Assembly (NCBI GenBank): GCA_012959465.1
Contig: DUDC01000076.1
Span: 1-33,634, forward strand
From: Planctomycetaceae bacterium
GTDB lineage: Bacteria; Planctomycetota; Planctomycetia; Pirellulales; Pirellulaceae
DNA length: 33,634 bases
Direction of reading: 5' to 3'
Within the stretch, counting starts at the first letter, position 1. Each line of letters begins with the position of its first letter. The notes under the pieces were generated by a model that was not told where the DNA came from, ran no database searches, and was given only the letters and a program-made list of their open reading frames with translations. The translations under genes and the position numbers were made by a program. Positions 8,482 through 16,792 of the stretch are shown in pieces.

Positions 8482-9954
8482 GTGTATGAATTGTTAGATC
8501 CGAATGTCATCGGACCATGGATCATCGCGATGGCATTCGGAATATTCATTGGCGCGACGCCCGGTTTGACCGCGACGATGGCCGTGGCACTGATTGTGCC
8601 AATCAGTTTTCATTTGGATCCGAATGCGGGTTTGGCGATGATTATTGGGGTCAGTTTTACCGCGATCTTCGCCGGCGACATCCCAGCAACGTACTTGAGA
8701 ATTCCCGGTACGCCGGCGTCCGCCGCCGCTACGCTTGACGGTCATGAGTTGGCCAAGAAGGGCAAGGGCCAATCGGCCTTGCTATTGGATCTGTTCTGTT
8801 CCTGCATCGGGGGGCTAGTCGGTGTCACCCTGCTAATACTGATCGCCAGTCCACTGGCGAAATTCGCCTTGAAATTCAGTGACTTCGAGTATTTTTGGCT
8901 CGGAGTTCTTGGACTGAGCATGAGTGCCTTTGTAAGCAAGGGAAGTACGATCAAGGGTCTCATTGCGGCCATGTTGGGTATCTTGATTGGAACAGTTGGG
9001 ATGGACGTTGTGACGGGGGTTCCCCGTTATCCGCTGCTGGAATCGATCGGCAGTGTCGAACTGATGCGGGGGTTCGATTTCATCCCCGTGATGATTGGCT
9101 TGTTTGGGATCGCAGAAGTGTTTCGAAACGTGCAGCAGGACACTTCCTGGTCCGATAAGTGCGTCCCTGATGAGGCCGGTGCATCCGTCAGTGAAACGTT
9201 CCTAACGATCTGGAAGCACAAACTACTGGTCCTTCGATCGGCGGTTATAGGCACGTTCATCGGAGCGCTACCCGGTGCAGGTGCCGACATCGCTGCCTGG
9301 GGTTCGTACGGTATGGCGCAAAAGACGTCGCCCAATGCCAAGGACTTTGGTTCGGGCATCGAAGAAGGAGTGATTGCGCCAACCAGTGCCAATAATGCGG
9401 CCGTCGCCGGCGCCTGGATTCCTGCACTCGTATTCGGCGTTCCCGGGGACGCTGTGACTGCGATCGTACTCGGTGCCATGTTGATGTATAACATCACTCC
9501 CGGCCCGCAGTTGTTCGCCGAGAACAGCGCCCAGGTCCAAGCAATCTTCTCCATCGCGCTGATCACGCAGTTCTTGCTCTTGCCTGCGGGATTCCTGGGA
9601 ATCAAGGCCTTTCGACTCCTTTTGAAACTGCCTCGTCGGTTGATCCTTTCCGCGGTCGTCGTCTTCTCTGTTGTCGGCGCCTACGCAATCAACAACAGCA
9701 TGTTCGACGTCTACGTCATGCTCGCATTTGGGGTGGTGGGTTTTGTTCTAGAATCGAAGAAAGTACCACTCGCCCCGCTCATCTTGGGCCTAATCCTAGG
9801 AGAGCTGGTGGAGCGAAAGCTGCGCACGGGACTCATCAGTTCGGGAGGCGACTTAACACCGATGTTCACTCGCCCGCTTTGCCTGTTCATGATCGCGATC
9901 TTGATCGGTATGTTCGTGAGCGGACCGATCGCCAAGAAATTGAAGCGAGCCTAG
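8482..9954 (+). CDS. tctA: Tripartite tricarboxylate transporter large membrane subunit TctA
   Basis: A 490-residue, very hydrophobic protein of the TctA family, the large transport subunit of tripartite tricarboxylate transporters in the inner membrane. Family signatures are GATPGLTATMAVALIVPISF near the N-terminus, IPGTPASAAATLDGHELAKK, and in the second half GALPGAGADIAAWGSYGMAQ followed by GVIAPTSANNAAVAGAWIPA and FGVPGDAVTAIVLGAM. The two Gly-Pro-Gly-type repeats reflect the internal duplication of the family. Length agrees with the usual size of about 500 residues. The start is GTG with AAGGTG five bases before it. The partner is the TctC-TctB fusion directly upstream, so these two genes supply all three TTT components. 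The gene converges with the DUF1501 gene 57 bases downstream; no clear terminator hairpin is visible in that gap. Confidence 0.93.
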   Translation: MYELLDPNVIGPWIIAMAFGIFIGATPGLTATMAVALIVPISFHLDPNAGLAMIIGVSFTAIFAGDIPATYLRIPGTPASAAATLDGHELAKKGKGQSALLLDLFCSCIGGLVGVTLLILIASPLAKFALKFSDFEYFWLGVLGLSMSAFVSKGSTIKGLIAAMLGILIGTVGMDVVTGVPRYPLLESIGSVELMRGFDFIPVMIGLFGIAEVFRNVQQDTSWSDKCVPDEAGASVSETFLTIWKHKLLVLRSAVIGTFIGALPGAGADIAAWGSYGMAQKTSPNAKDFGSGIEEGVIAPTSANNAAVAGAWIPALVFGVPGDAVTAIVLGAMLMYNITPGPQLFAENSAQVQAIFSIALITQFLLLPAGFLGIKAFRLLLKLPRRLILSAVVVFSVVGAYAINNSMFDVYVMLAFGVVGFVLESKKVPLAPLILGLILGELVERKLRTGLISSGGDLTPMFTRPLCLFMIAILIGMFVSGPIAKKLKRA

Positions 9955-10011
9955 TTGTTCTTCTCACGCGCTGCGCAAGGATCTATCTCGGCCTCACTGC
10001 CTTCATTGGCT

Positions 10012-11517
10012 CTAGGCGATCAGATCGTGAACAACATGACCGTGCACGTCGGTCAGCCGGAAATCGCGGCCCTGGTAGCGGTAGGTGAGCCGCTCGTGAT
10101 CGATCCCCATCAAGTGCAGGATCGTGGCGTTCAAGTCGTGAATGTGCATCGTCCCTGGAGTCCAGGTTTCCTTGTTCGGCTGAGTAGCCAGCGGAACGCC
10201 ATCTGCATCCGTAATGTTGTACGCGTAGTCGTCCGTGCGACCGTAGGTGATGCCGGCCTTTACGCCTCCGCCCGCCATCCAGACCGTAAAACACCTGGGG
10301 TGATGATCTCGGCCGTAGTTTTCCGCCGTCAACTTGCCTTGGCAATAAGCGGTCCGACCAAATTCACCGCCCCAAATCACAAGCGTGTCATCGAGCATTC
10401 CGCGCCGACGCAGGTCTTTGATCAATCCAGCGCATCCCTGGTCCACGTCTTTGCATTGGGACTCGTGTTCTCTGGGAAGGTTACCGTGCGCGTCCCATCC
10501 GCGATGGAAAATCTGGATATTGCGCACACCTCGCTCCGCCAGTCGGCGAGCGTTCAGGCAGCAGGCGGCGAAGGTCCCCGGCGTTTTCGCGCTTTCGCCA
10601 TACAATTCAAACGTCTCTTTCGATTCAGTCGATAGGTCCATCAACTCGGGCACCGACGCTTGCATTCGGTATGCCATCTCATGCTGCCGAATACGAGCCA
10701 ACATTTCTGGATCGCCAAATTGTTCAAACGACGTTTGGTTCAGCGCCGATAGAGCGTCCAGTTGCGCGCGGCGATCGGCGCGACTCACGCCGCGAGGATT
10801 GCTCAGGTAGAGGACAGGGTCACCTTGGCTGCGCATCAACATTCCCTGATGGTCCGCCGGCATGAATCCCGTTCCCCAGAGCCGGTTGAAGAGACTCTGC
10901 TCAGCAAAACTCGTTTTAGCATGCATAACGACATAGCCAGGAAGATTCTCGTTCATGCTTCCCAGCCCGTAGCTCAGCCATGCTCCCAAACTTGGCCGCC
11001 CGGGAATCTGACTTCCCGTTTGAATGTACGTAATGGCCGGATCGTGGTTGATCGCCTCGGTAAAAGTACTGTGAACGACACACAGTTCTTTGGCGACGGT
11101 TGCCGTGTGCGGTAACAATTCGCTGATCCAAACACCCTTGTCGTTGTTTTCATGTTTGGTGAACTTGTATTTACTTGCCGCCAGCGGCAACCCGCTTTTC
11201 TGATTGGCTGTCATGCCGGTGATTCGTTGCCCATCTCGCACTTCGTCAGGCAACTGTTCGCCAAATTTCTCCTTCAACTTCGGTTTGTAGTCCCACATAT
11301 CGTGATGGCTCGGCCCTCCACTCATGAAGAGGTAAATTACGTGTTTTGCTTTGGCTGCATGATGAATTCCGGCAGTGGACTTGTCGGTATCGGCCGCAAG
11401 ATCAGGCTGCATTAGGCCGGCAAGTGCACCTGTCCCCAATGTTAAGGCAGTGCGGCCAAAGAGTTGACGTCGGGTCAACATTAACTCGTATTCACGTGCT
11501 GGATTATGGAGCGTCAT
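10012..11517 (-). CDS. DUF1501 family protein with Tat signal
   Basis: A complete 501-residue DUF1501 protein. The N-terminus has a twin-arginine signal (LTRRQLFGRTALTL, Arg16-Arg17, then a Gly/Ala/Leu-rich stretch), predicting folded export by Tat. Family marks are FMSGGPSHHDMWDYKP, the segment IQTGSQIPGRPSLGAWLSYG, WDAHGN, WGGEFGRT, GRDHHPRCF and AGGGVKAGITYGRTDD, ending near GMDHERLTYRYQGRDFRLT-like text (here GIDHERLTYRY). This C-terminal version differs from the GQVIGST subgroup of the other two DUF1501 proteins in the window. It lies 57 bases downstream of the PSD1 cytochrome gene on the same strand, the usual planctomycete pairing. The family has an alkaline-phosphatase/sulfatase-like fold, but its substrate and reaction are unknown. 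Confidence 0.93.
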   Translation of the reverse strand: MTLHNPAREYELMLTRRQLFGRTALTLGTGALAGLMQPDLAADTDKSTAGIHHAAKAKHVIYLFMSGGPSHHDMWDYKPKLKEKFGEQLPDEVRDGQRITGMTANQKSGLPLAASKYKFTKHENNDKGVWISELLPHTATVAKELCVVHSTFTEAINHDPAITYIQTGSQIPGRPSLGAWLSYGLGSMNENLPGYVVMHAKTSFAEQSLFNRLWGTGFMPADHQGMLMRSQGDPVLYLSNPRGVSRADRRAQLDALSALNQTSFEQFGDPEMLARIRQHEMAYRMQASVPELMDLSTESKETFELYGESAKTPGTFAACCLNARRLAERGVRNIQIFHRGWDAHGNLPREHESQCKDVDQGCAGLIKDLRRRGMLDDTLVIWGGEFGRTAYCQGKLTAENYGRDHHPRCFTVWMAGGGVKAGITYGRTDDYAYNITDADGVPLATQPNKETWTPGTMHIHDLNATILHLMGIDHERLTYRYQGRDFRLTDVHGHVVHDLIA

Positions 11518-11574
11518 GATTGTTTTCTATGATCAGTTAGTTTTTGCGGCTTCCTGGGGCCCATCGGTTGATGT

Positions 11575-14037
11575 TCAATACAACATGATGGCAATATCAC
11601 TCGCCAAGACTGTTGCTGATAGCTGCGTCCACGCCGCGTGTTCAACAACATCCAGCGTCTCATCTCGCTTCACCTCTCCGATGGAGAGGAACTGTACGGC
11701 ATCGTCAGGGGACGCGGCATATCGCGTCCTCATTTTCCTGACAAGCTGCATGCTTATCTCGGCCTCTCGGTCGCTCGGTTCTCTCGACGCGAGTAACAGG
11801 AAGAGCAATTTGAGGCGGCCAGCATCTTGCTCCGCCGAAGTGAGCAGTCGTTCCGCCAGTGTCCTTGCCATCTCGACACGTTGAGTTTCGTTGAGCAGGC
11901 CCAGCGACTGAAGCGGCGTGTTCGTGCGAGATCGCATCACACAACTCGACTCACGACTGGGCGCATCGAACAGTGTCATCATTGGATGAGGACTGGTCCG
12001 CTTCCAATAGACATACAGGCTGCGGCGATATAATCGGGAGCCTTTGTCTTGCACGTATTTTTTTGTGTTACTGCCCGGATGGGCCAGGGCAAACCACATT
12101 CCGCCGGGTTGGTAGGGCTTGACACCTTCACCACCCATGGTTGAGTCCAATAAGCCTCCGGACCACAAGCCGATATCACGCAACACCTCGGCATCCAAAC
12201 GGTGACTGGGTCCGCGAGCCCAGAGCCGATTCTCTGGGTCGGAGAGTTCTTTCCTCCACGCTGAATTCTGTTTGAATGCGCGGCTGGTCACCATCAGGCG
12301 AAGAATGTGCTTGAGGTTCCAACCGCAATCGTGAAGTTCGACGGCCAACCAATCCAGCAGTTCAGGATGCGTCGGCAGCTGTCCCCGTAATCCGAAGTCT
12401 TCAGGAGTGCGAACCAGCCCGATGCCAAAAGTTCGTTGCCAAATTCGATTTACCAAGACCCTCGCCACCAGAGGATGCTCACGGCCCGTCAGCCACATGG
12501 CCAACCCGAGCCGATTGCGTGGCGCCTTGTCGGGCATCCCACCCAATATAGCCAAAACATCGGGTACGATCGGCTCGCCCATAGGCAGGTTATATTCGCC
12601 ACGAGTAAGTACTCGAGTGACTCGAGGATTCGGCAGTTCTTTGGCAACCAATGTTGTGGTAAACGCTCCTTCGGCCTTCTCGATATCCTGCGTCAGATCG
12701 GCGGCCTGCGACCGTAGCGGGGAGTCCGCGAACGGGCCCTTCTCATCGGCGATGATCTGAAGACGACCCTTTTCATCACTTGAGGCCCATTTGCTTTGGT
12801 CATCTTTGCTTAAGGTAATTGTTTGGCCGATCGATCCACTCGCCCGCTCTAGGATGTTTGTCCGAGCGGCGGCAAGTTCTTGCCAGTGATTCCAGGCGGC
12901 CTGGTCGGACGGCACTTTGTCTACCGAGCCGTAGGTGTACGAGTTGCCGTCCATCGGAGATTCGGCCGTGCTGTTGAAGAACGCCAGGATCTGGTAGTAC
13001 TCGTTTTGTGTTACCGGATCGTATTTGTGGTTGTGACACCTGGCGCAGGTAAGCGACATTCCCAGGAAAACAGTGCCCAGATTCTCCGTCCGATCAAAGT
13101 TATTTTTCGCTTGAAACTCAGCTGGGATCGCACCACCCTCGGCTGTACTCGGATTCATCCTGACAAATCCTGTCGCGATCCGCTGTTGCATGGAGGGGTC
13201 GGGCAACAAGTCACCGGCGAGTTGCCAAGTAATAAACTGATTCAGCGGAAGATCGTTGTTGAATGCCCGCACAACCCAATCGCGATACGGGTAAATGCCA
13301 CGTCGATTGTCCAGATGAAGTCCGTGCGTGTCGCCATAACGGACGGCATCCAACCAGTAACGCGCCTGATGTTCACCGTATCGGTCGCTCTGCATCAATA
13401 CGTCCACAAACCGCTCGTAGGCGGCAGGGCGTTTGTCTGACAAAAATACCTGCAGTTGTTCAGGTTCAGGAGGCAATCCGGTGAGAATCAAAGCCACTCG
13501 ACGAGCCAGTGTAGGTCGATCAGCCTCCTCTGCAAGTGCAACGTTGTGATCGGCGAGTTGTGCGGCGATCCAATGATCGATGACCATCCCACTTTCAGCG
13601 GGTAGAGGTTTTTTGACCGGAGCTACGTATGCCCAATGTTTGATATAACGTCCACCGCCTTCCAGCCACTTCGTGATCAGATTCTTCTCTTGTTCGGTGA
13701 GTTGTTTCTTTGCATCGGCAGGAGGCATCGGTTCGTCCGTCGACTGAATCCGTACCAGGATCTGGCTCTTTTGGGGATGCTCCGAGTCGATCGCGCGGTA
13801 GCCACCGAGATCAGCCGTTGCGCCCTCAACGGAGTCGAGTCGCAAGAGGTCCTCATCCTCAGCGTCGGGACCATGGCAGACGAAACACTTGTCAGCCAAG
13901 ATCGGCAGGATCTGCCGAGAAAAGTCAACGGACGGCGGCTTTGGTTCGTCACCTCCGCACTGGACAGACCAGGAGATGGAGATGAGTAGAACAACCGCCA
14001 AACGCACGAACTTGTAATACACAGTGACCGGCTCCAT
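11575..14037 (-). CDS. PSD1 and planctomycete cytochrome C domain protein (DUF1549/DUF1553)
   Basis: An 820-residue exported protein of a family abundant in planctomycetes. A hydrophobic N-terminus (RLAVVLLISISW) is a probable signal peptide. The PSCyt1 domain holds a haem-binding motif CFVCH (Cys51, Cys54, His55) within PILADKCFVCHGPD. DUF1549 (PSCyt2) follows at about 155-370 and contains the second CxxCH, TCARCHNHKYDP near residue 330. DUF1553 (PSD1) occupies about 500-760, with GLAMWLTGREHPLVARVLVN-type and RRSLYVYWKRTSPHPMM-type segments. The spacer between DUF1549 and DUF1553 is short (about 130 residues) with no LamG-like insertion. The DUF1501 gene follows after 57 bases. The pair is widely thought to be an exported redox or polysaccharide-degradation-related module, but no reaction is established. 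Confidence 0.93.
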   Translation of the reverse strand: MEPVTVYYKFVRLAVVLLISISWSVQCGGDEPKPPSVDFSRQILPILADKCFVCHGPDAEDEDLLRLDSVEGATADLGGYRAIDSEHPQKSQILVRIQSTDEPMPPADAKKQLTEQEKNLITKWLEGGGRYIKHWAYVAPVKKPLPAESGMVIDHWIAAQLADHNVALAEEADRPTLARRVALILTGLPPEPEQLQVFLSDKRPAAYERFVDVLMQSDRYGEHQARYWLDAVRYGDTHGLHLDNRRGIYPYRDWVVRAFNNDLPLNQFITWQLAGDLLPDPSMQQRIATGFVRMNPSTAEGGAIPAEFQAKNNFDRTENLGTVFLGMSLTCARCHNHKYDPVTQNEYYQILAFFNSTAESPMDGNSYTYGSVDKVPSDQAAWNHWQELAAARTNILERASGSIGQTITLSKDDQSKWASSDEKGRLQIIADEKGPFADSPLRSQAADLTQDIEKAEGAFTTTLVAKELPNPRVTRVLTRGEYNLPMGEPIVPDVLAILGGMPDKAPRNRLGLAMWLTGREHPLVARVLVNRIWQRTFGIGLVRTPEDFGLRGQLPTHPELLDWLAVELHDCGWNLKHILRLMVTSRAFKQNSAWRKELSDPENRLWARGPSHRLDAEVLRDIGLWSGGLLDSTMGGEGVKPYQPGGMWFALAHPGSNTKKYVQDKGSRLYRRSLYVYWKRTSPHPMMTLFDAPSRESSCVMRSRTNTPLQSLGLLNETQRVEMARTLAERLLTSAEQDAGRLKLLFLLLASREPSDREAEISMQLVRKMRTRYAASPDDAVQFLSIGEVKRDETLDVVEHAAWTQLSATVLASDIAIMLY

Positions 14038-14131
14038 GGATTCGTTAGCAGCGTCGCAACCCGACGCGTAAGCGAGGGATCAAAGGGCATTTTAGTCGAA
14101 AGACTCACCGGATGGGATGCATGCCGGGCTT

Positions 14132-14204
14132 TACAAGCACGAAGCCCCCGCGAGTGAGTCGTTTGCCGACCTCGAGACTCACTCGCTGGCGCTTCGTGCT
14201 TGTA
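14132..14204. repeat. Large palindromic element, family B (29-bp arms)
   Basis: The left arm (14132-14160) and right arm (14176-14204) are inverted repeats matching at 27 of 29 positions, around a 15-base loop. The arms start TACAAGCACGAAGC and contain CGAGTGAGTC. A close copy of one arm recurs at 22836-22868. It sits between the MFS gene stop and the PSD1 gene start, both on the minus strand, and may insulate the two operons. No T-run follows it on either strand, so it looks more like a REP/MITE-type dispersed repeat than a standard terminator. Confidence 0.7.
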
Positions 14205-14223
14205 TTTCCAGTGCTAGAGTCGT

Positions 14224-15549
14224 TCAATTCTCTTCCGCGAGATCGCTGTTGGAAATATCGGGGGCGAGCAGAATCACAATCATTCCGACCGCATAGATGA
14301 ATCCGGTGATCAAACCCACGTCGGAGTAACGCCCTTCGAATGCCTGTTTCAGTGCCGCGGCGGACGCCAGGACACCGACGCCGGTGAGGATTCGGCCCCA
14401 GTTAAAGCTGACACCCGCTCCCGTCGCACGAACGCGTGTCGGGAACAATTCGGGGAGACACAACGGCAACCAACCGAAGAATGCACCGCTAAAGGCGCCT
14501 AGTGCGGCCATCCAATACAGGAACGCGTCATCTTGCGGGTCGGATCGAAAGAGGAACTGTGTGCAGATAAGCGCACCGAGACACAAGATGAAATAACTCC
14601 GTTTTCGTCCCAAGTAGAACGCAAACGCTCCACCCAACAAACTCGTAATGGACCCGGGAAGCGACCTGGCAATCGATGCTCTCGACTTTAGCGTTGGGTC
14701 CGCCTTCTTCTTCGGTTCGTCGTCTGACCCGTCTGCGGCCTTCTGCTGTTTGTCGCCGGTTTCACTGGCCCAGGCAGTTGCCCAATTACTGACGCCCCAT
14801 CCACCAAAGAGAGGAATGGTGCCGAGCATGATCCCAATCAGCGTTAGTCGCAGTAGTGGCGGTCGAAATATTTCGCCGACACCCGCACCCTTTTTAGGAG
14901 TATCGACTCGATCGCCCGTCTGTTGAACGGCCAACCATCGAGGTGACTCGGGAACAAAGACCCAAGAGATGATTCCGAGCAGCAAGGGCGTGGCCCCAAC
15001 CAACATGGTCCATCTCCAATCGTCCCCGGTAACATGTTTGGTGAGAGTCAGTATTGAAAACAGCAGTATCCCCACGTTTGCGGAGGTACCCATAACTCCG
15101 GCCAGGACGGGGCGAGACACGTTGGGCCAGGCTTCGCTCAACAAAGCGATGCCGTTCGGCCACATGCCACCGATTCCCATGCAAGTTAGAAATCGAAGAA
15201 CCAACAACGATTGGGCACTCTGAGCGTACCAAGTCATTGCGGCGAACAACGAGTAACAGAGGATACTGCAGGACATCGCTTTCGCGCGACCAATTCGGTC
15301 GCCGAGAACACCGAACAGATAGCCACCGGTTGCCGCACCAAACAAGAATGCACAGACCAACCATCCAAACCACTCTCCGATGTCCCCCTCAGAACTTCCC
15401 GCTGGAAGTAGATCGGCGACGGCGACTCGCATGACGATGGAGGTAATTGCCATATGGCAGCCGGCGAACCCCCAGCCTAGAAACGCCACCAACAGAATTA
15501 AATAGCAGGCACTCTTCGACAACGGGTCGTGTGATTGTGGCTTAGTCAA
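14224..15549 (-). CDS. MFS transporter
   Basis: A 441-residue integral membrane protein of the major facilitator superfamily, probably with 12 helices. The motif between helices 2 and 3 is GYLFGVLGDRIGRAKAM (the D-R-x-G-R signature), helix 4-5 has RFLTCMGIGGMWPNGIALLSEAWP, and VFVPESPRWLA follows helix 6, the pattern of the sugar/metabolite porter groups. A hydrophilic central loop around residues 210-295 is extended and Lys/Asp-rich (KQQKAADGSDDEPKKK). Helix 10-11 has FFGWLPLCLPELFPTRVRATGAG, the second half's conserved loop. It starts 25 bases after the sugar isomerase-like gene, so the two form an operon. The likely role is uptake or export of the metabolite handled by that enzyme; the substrate is unknown. 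Confidence 0.9.
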   Translation of the reverse strand: MTKPQSHDPLSKSACYLILLVAFLGWGFAGCHMAITSIVMRVAVADLLPAGSSEGDIGEWFGWLVCAFLFGAATGGYLFGVLGDRIGRAKAMSCSILCYSLFAAMTWYAQSAQSLLVLRFLTCMGIGGMWPNGIALLSEAWPNVSRPVLAGVMGTSANVGILLFSILTLTKHVTGDDWRWTMLVGATPLLLGIISWVFVPESPRWLAVQQTGDRVDTPKKGAGVGEIFRPPLLRLTLIGIMLGTIPLFGGWGVSNWATAWASETGDKQQKAADGSDDEPKKKADPTLKSRASIARSLPGSITSLLGGAFAFYLGRKRSYFILCLGALICTQFLFRSDPQDDAFLYWMAALGAFSGAFFGWLPLCLPELFPTRVRATGAGVSFNWGRILTGVGVLASAAALKQAFEGRYSDVGLITGFIYAVGMIVILLAPDISNSDLAEEN

Positions 15550-15574
15550 TGTTCTGGTTCTCTCCTGATAGCAG

Positions 15575-16402
15575 TTAGTCGAAGCAGCCGAAGGACGTTA
15601 GATACCGAGAACTTTCGACAGCCGCTTCTCGCGGTCCCATGATTTCCGCATACGCTTGATGCACCGTAAAGTACCCTTCATAACCGATCACGTTCAGGCC
15701 GTGTATCACGCTGTCGAAGTCGACACCTCCCTTTTCCCAGATCGGTATGTGGTGAAATCGTCTCACTCCGACACACCAAGTCTCCAAAGTAACGGGACCA
15801 TCGTCGGCCAAACGATGATTCTGAACATACACGTTCATGATCCATGGTTTCAGCTGCTCCAAGCCTTTCACATCATAACTCTCGTTACAGAGCATCAGGT
15901 TCGCAGGCTCATAAATCAGTCCAAAATTATCGCAGCCAATCTGTTCCAACCAGTGAAGCGACCTATCAATCTGCTCGAACAACGTCGTGGTGTGGCACTG
16001 GTGGGCCAGGCGAATCCCGCGTTCAGCCGCCTGCTCGGCTGCACGTCGCGCGTCGTCGGTGTCACTCGGTTTCTTAAGGCAAACGCGTATCAAATTGCAG
16101 CCCAACGCCTCAGCCACGTCAAGACTTGCTCCGATTTGGCGTAGACAATTCGGGCCATCATCATTGTTGAGCGGCACGTCCGAGTCTGCCGTCACCATGG
16201 AGACAACCAGTCCGGCATCCTCGACATCACGCCGCATCGACTCCAAATCACCGACGGGCGTGCCAACACCACCAGCGCTTGCCCGCATGCAAATGGCGCG
16301 GTAGCCGAGTTCACGCGCCAAATGCACCAATTCCCGAAACGGAACGTTGAGTTTTGTCTTGCACGCTGCTTCGGCAATCCGAACGGAAAGGGACAGTTTC
16401 AT
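15575..16402 (-). CDS. Sugar phosphate isomerase/epimerase-like TIM-barrel protein
   Basis: A 275-residue protein of the xylose-isomerase-like TIM-barrel (AP endonuclease family 2) superfamily. Recognisable strands carry GYRAICMRASAGG, LVVSMVTADSDVPL, LGCNLIRVCLKKP, GIRLAHQCHTTTLFE, FGLIYEPANLML, MNVYVQNHR and GYEGYFTVHQAY. Likely metal ligands Glu, Asp and His lie in the second half of the barrel (EPANL, VQNHR, FTVHQ). No signal peptide is seen, so it is probably cytoplasmic. A longer reading frame starts at 16504, but its first 34 residues lack barrel character; the ATG at 16402 gives MKLSLSVRIAE, which begins directly with strand 1. The MFS gene follows 25 bases later. A sugar or sugar-acid isomerase/epimerase role is inferred from the family. 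Confidence 0.82.
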   Translation of the reverse strand: MKLSLSVRIAEAACKTKLNVPFRELVHLARELGYRAICMRASAGGVGTPVGDLESMRRDVEDAGLVVSMVTADSDVPLNNDDGPNCLRQIGASLDVAEALGCNLIRVCLKKPSDTDDARRAAEQAAERGIRLAHQCHTTTLFEQIDRSLHWLEQIGCDNFGLIYEPANLMLCNESYDVKGLEQLKPWIMNVYVQNHRLADDGPVTLETWCVGVRRFHHIPIWEKGGVDFDSVIHGLNVIGYEGYFTVHQAYAEIMGPREAAVESSRYLTSFGCFD

Positions 16403-16792
16403 TCCGTCACAACGTCCGTCTGATATGAAAAGTGCTGGGTAACCGCCGACGATTATTTGACAACTTAACGGCTCTGAGTTGCAAGGCAAGCGTTCTGGAG
16501 CCATGGTACTTCAAACGAACGGTTGCAATTGACCCTTCAGATCGGTGCAACTCGTGCCCGGGAATTGTGACGAAGCCTCCCACGGGTAGCGACACCCGTG
16601 TAGAATGGGCACGCGGCTGGAAAACGACGAGCGTTGTGTCGAAGCCAAATAGAGGAGTATCCAAGGGGCAACCCTTGGCTTCGTTCCCATTATCGCAATC
16701 GGGAAGCTGGCCACCAAATAGCTGTCCCTCAAAAATCGTCCCTTGCCACGCCCATAGTTGCAACATTCCCTTTCAATTCAAGCGTCATTGCC
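16403..16792. other. Divergent intergenic region with competing hairpins
   Basis: This 390-base gap lies between the isomerase-like gene (-) and the serine hydrolase-VanX gene (+). No coding region is convincing; readings in it lack domain similarity. CACGGGT (16581-16587) pairs with ACCCGTG (16594-16600). CCAAGGG (16661-16667) pairs with CCCTTGG (16672-16678). GAAGCCAA (16641-16648) can instead pair with TTGGCTTC (16675-16682). The last two stems share bases and cannot coexist. The rest appears unstructured to the eye. No riboswitch class is recognised. Confidence 0.4.

Noticed and set aside
9027..9605. A 192-codon minus-strand reading frame inside the TctA gene.
   Set aside because: It lies wholly opposite an excellent TctA frame, has no domain similarity that I recognise, and the composition reflects the complementary codons of a membrane protein.
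12880..13440. A 186-codon plus-strand reading frame opposite the PSD1 gene.
   Set aside because: The PSD1 frame on the minus strand has haem and DUF1549 motifs in this interval, so the opposite frame is a shadow.
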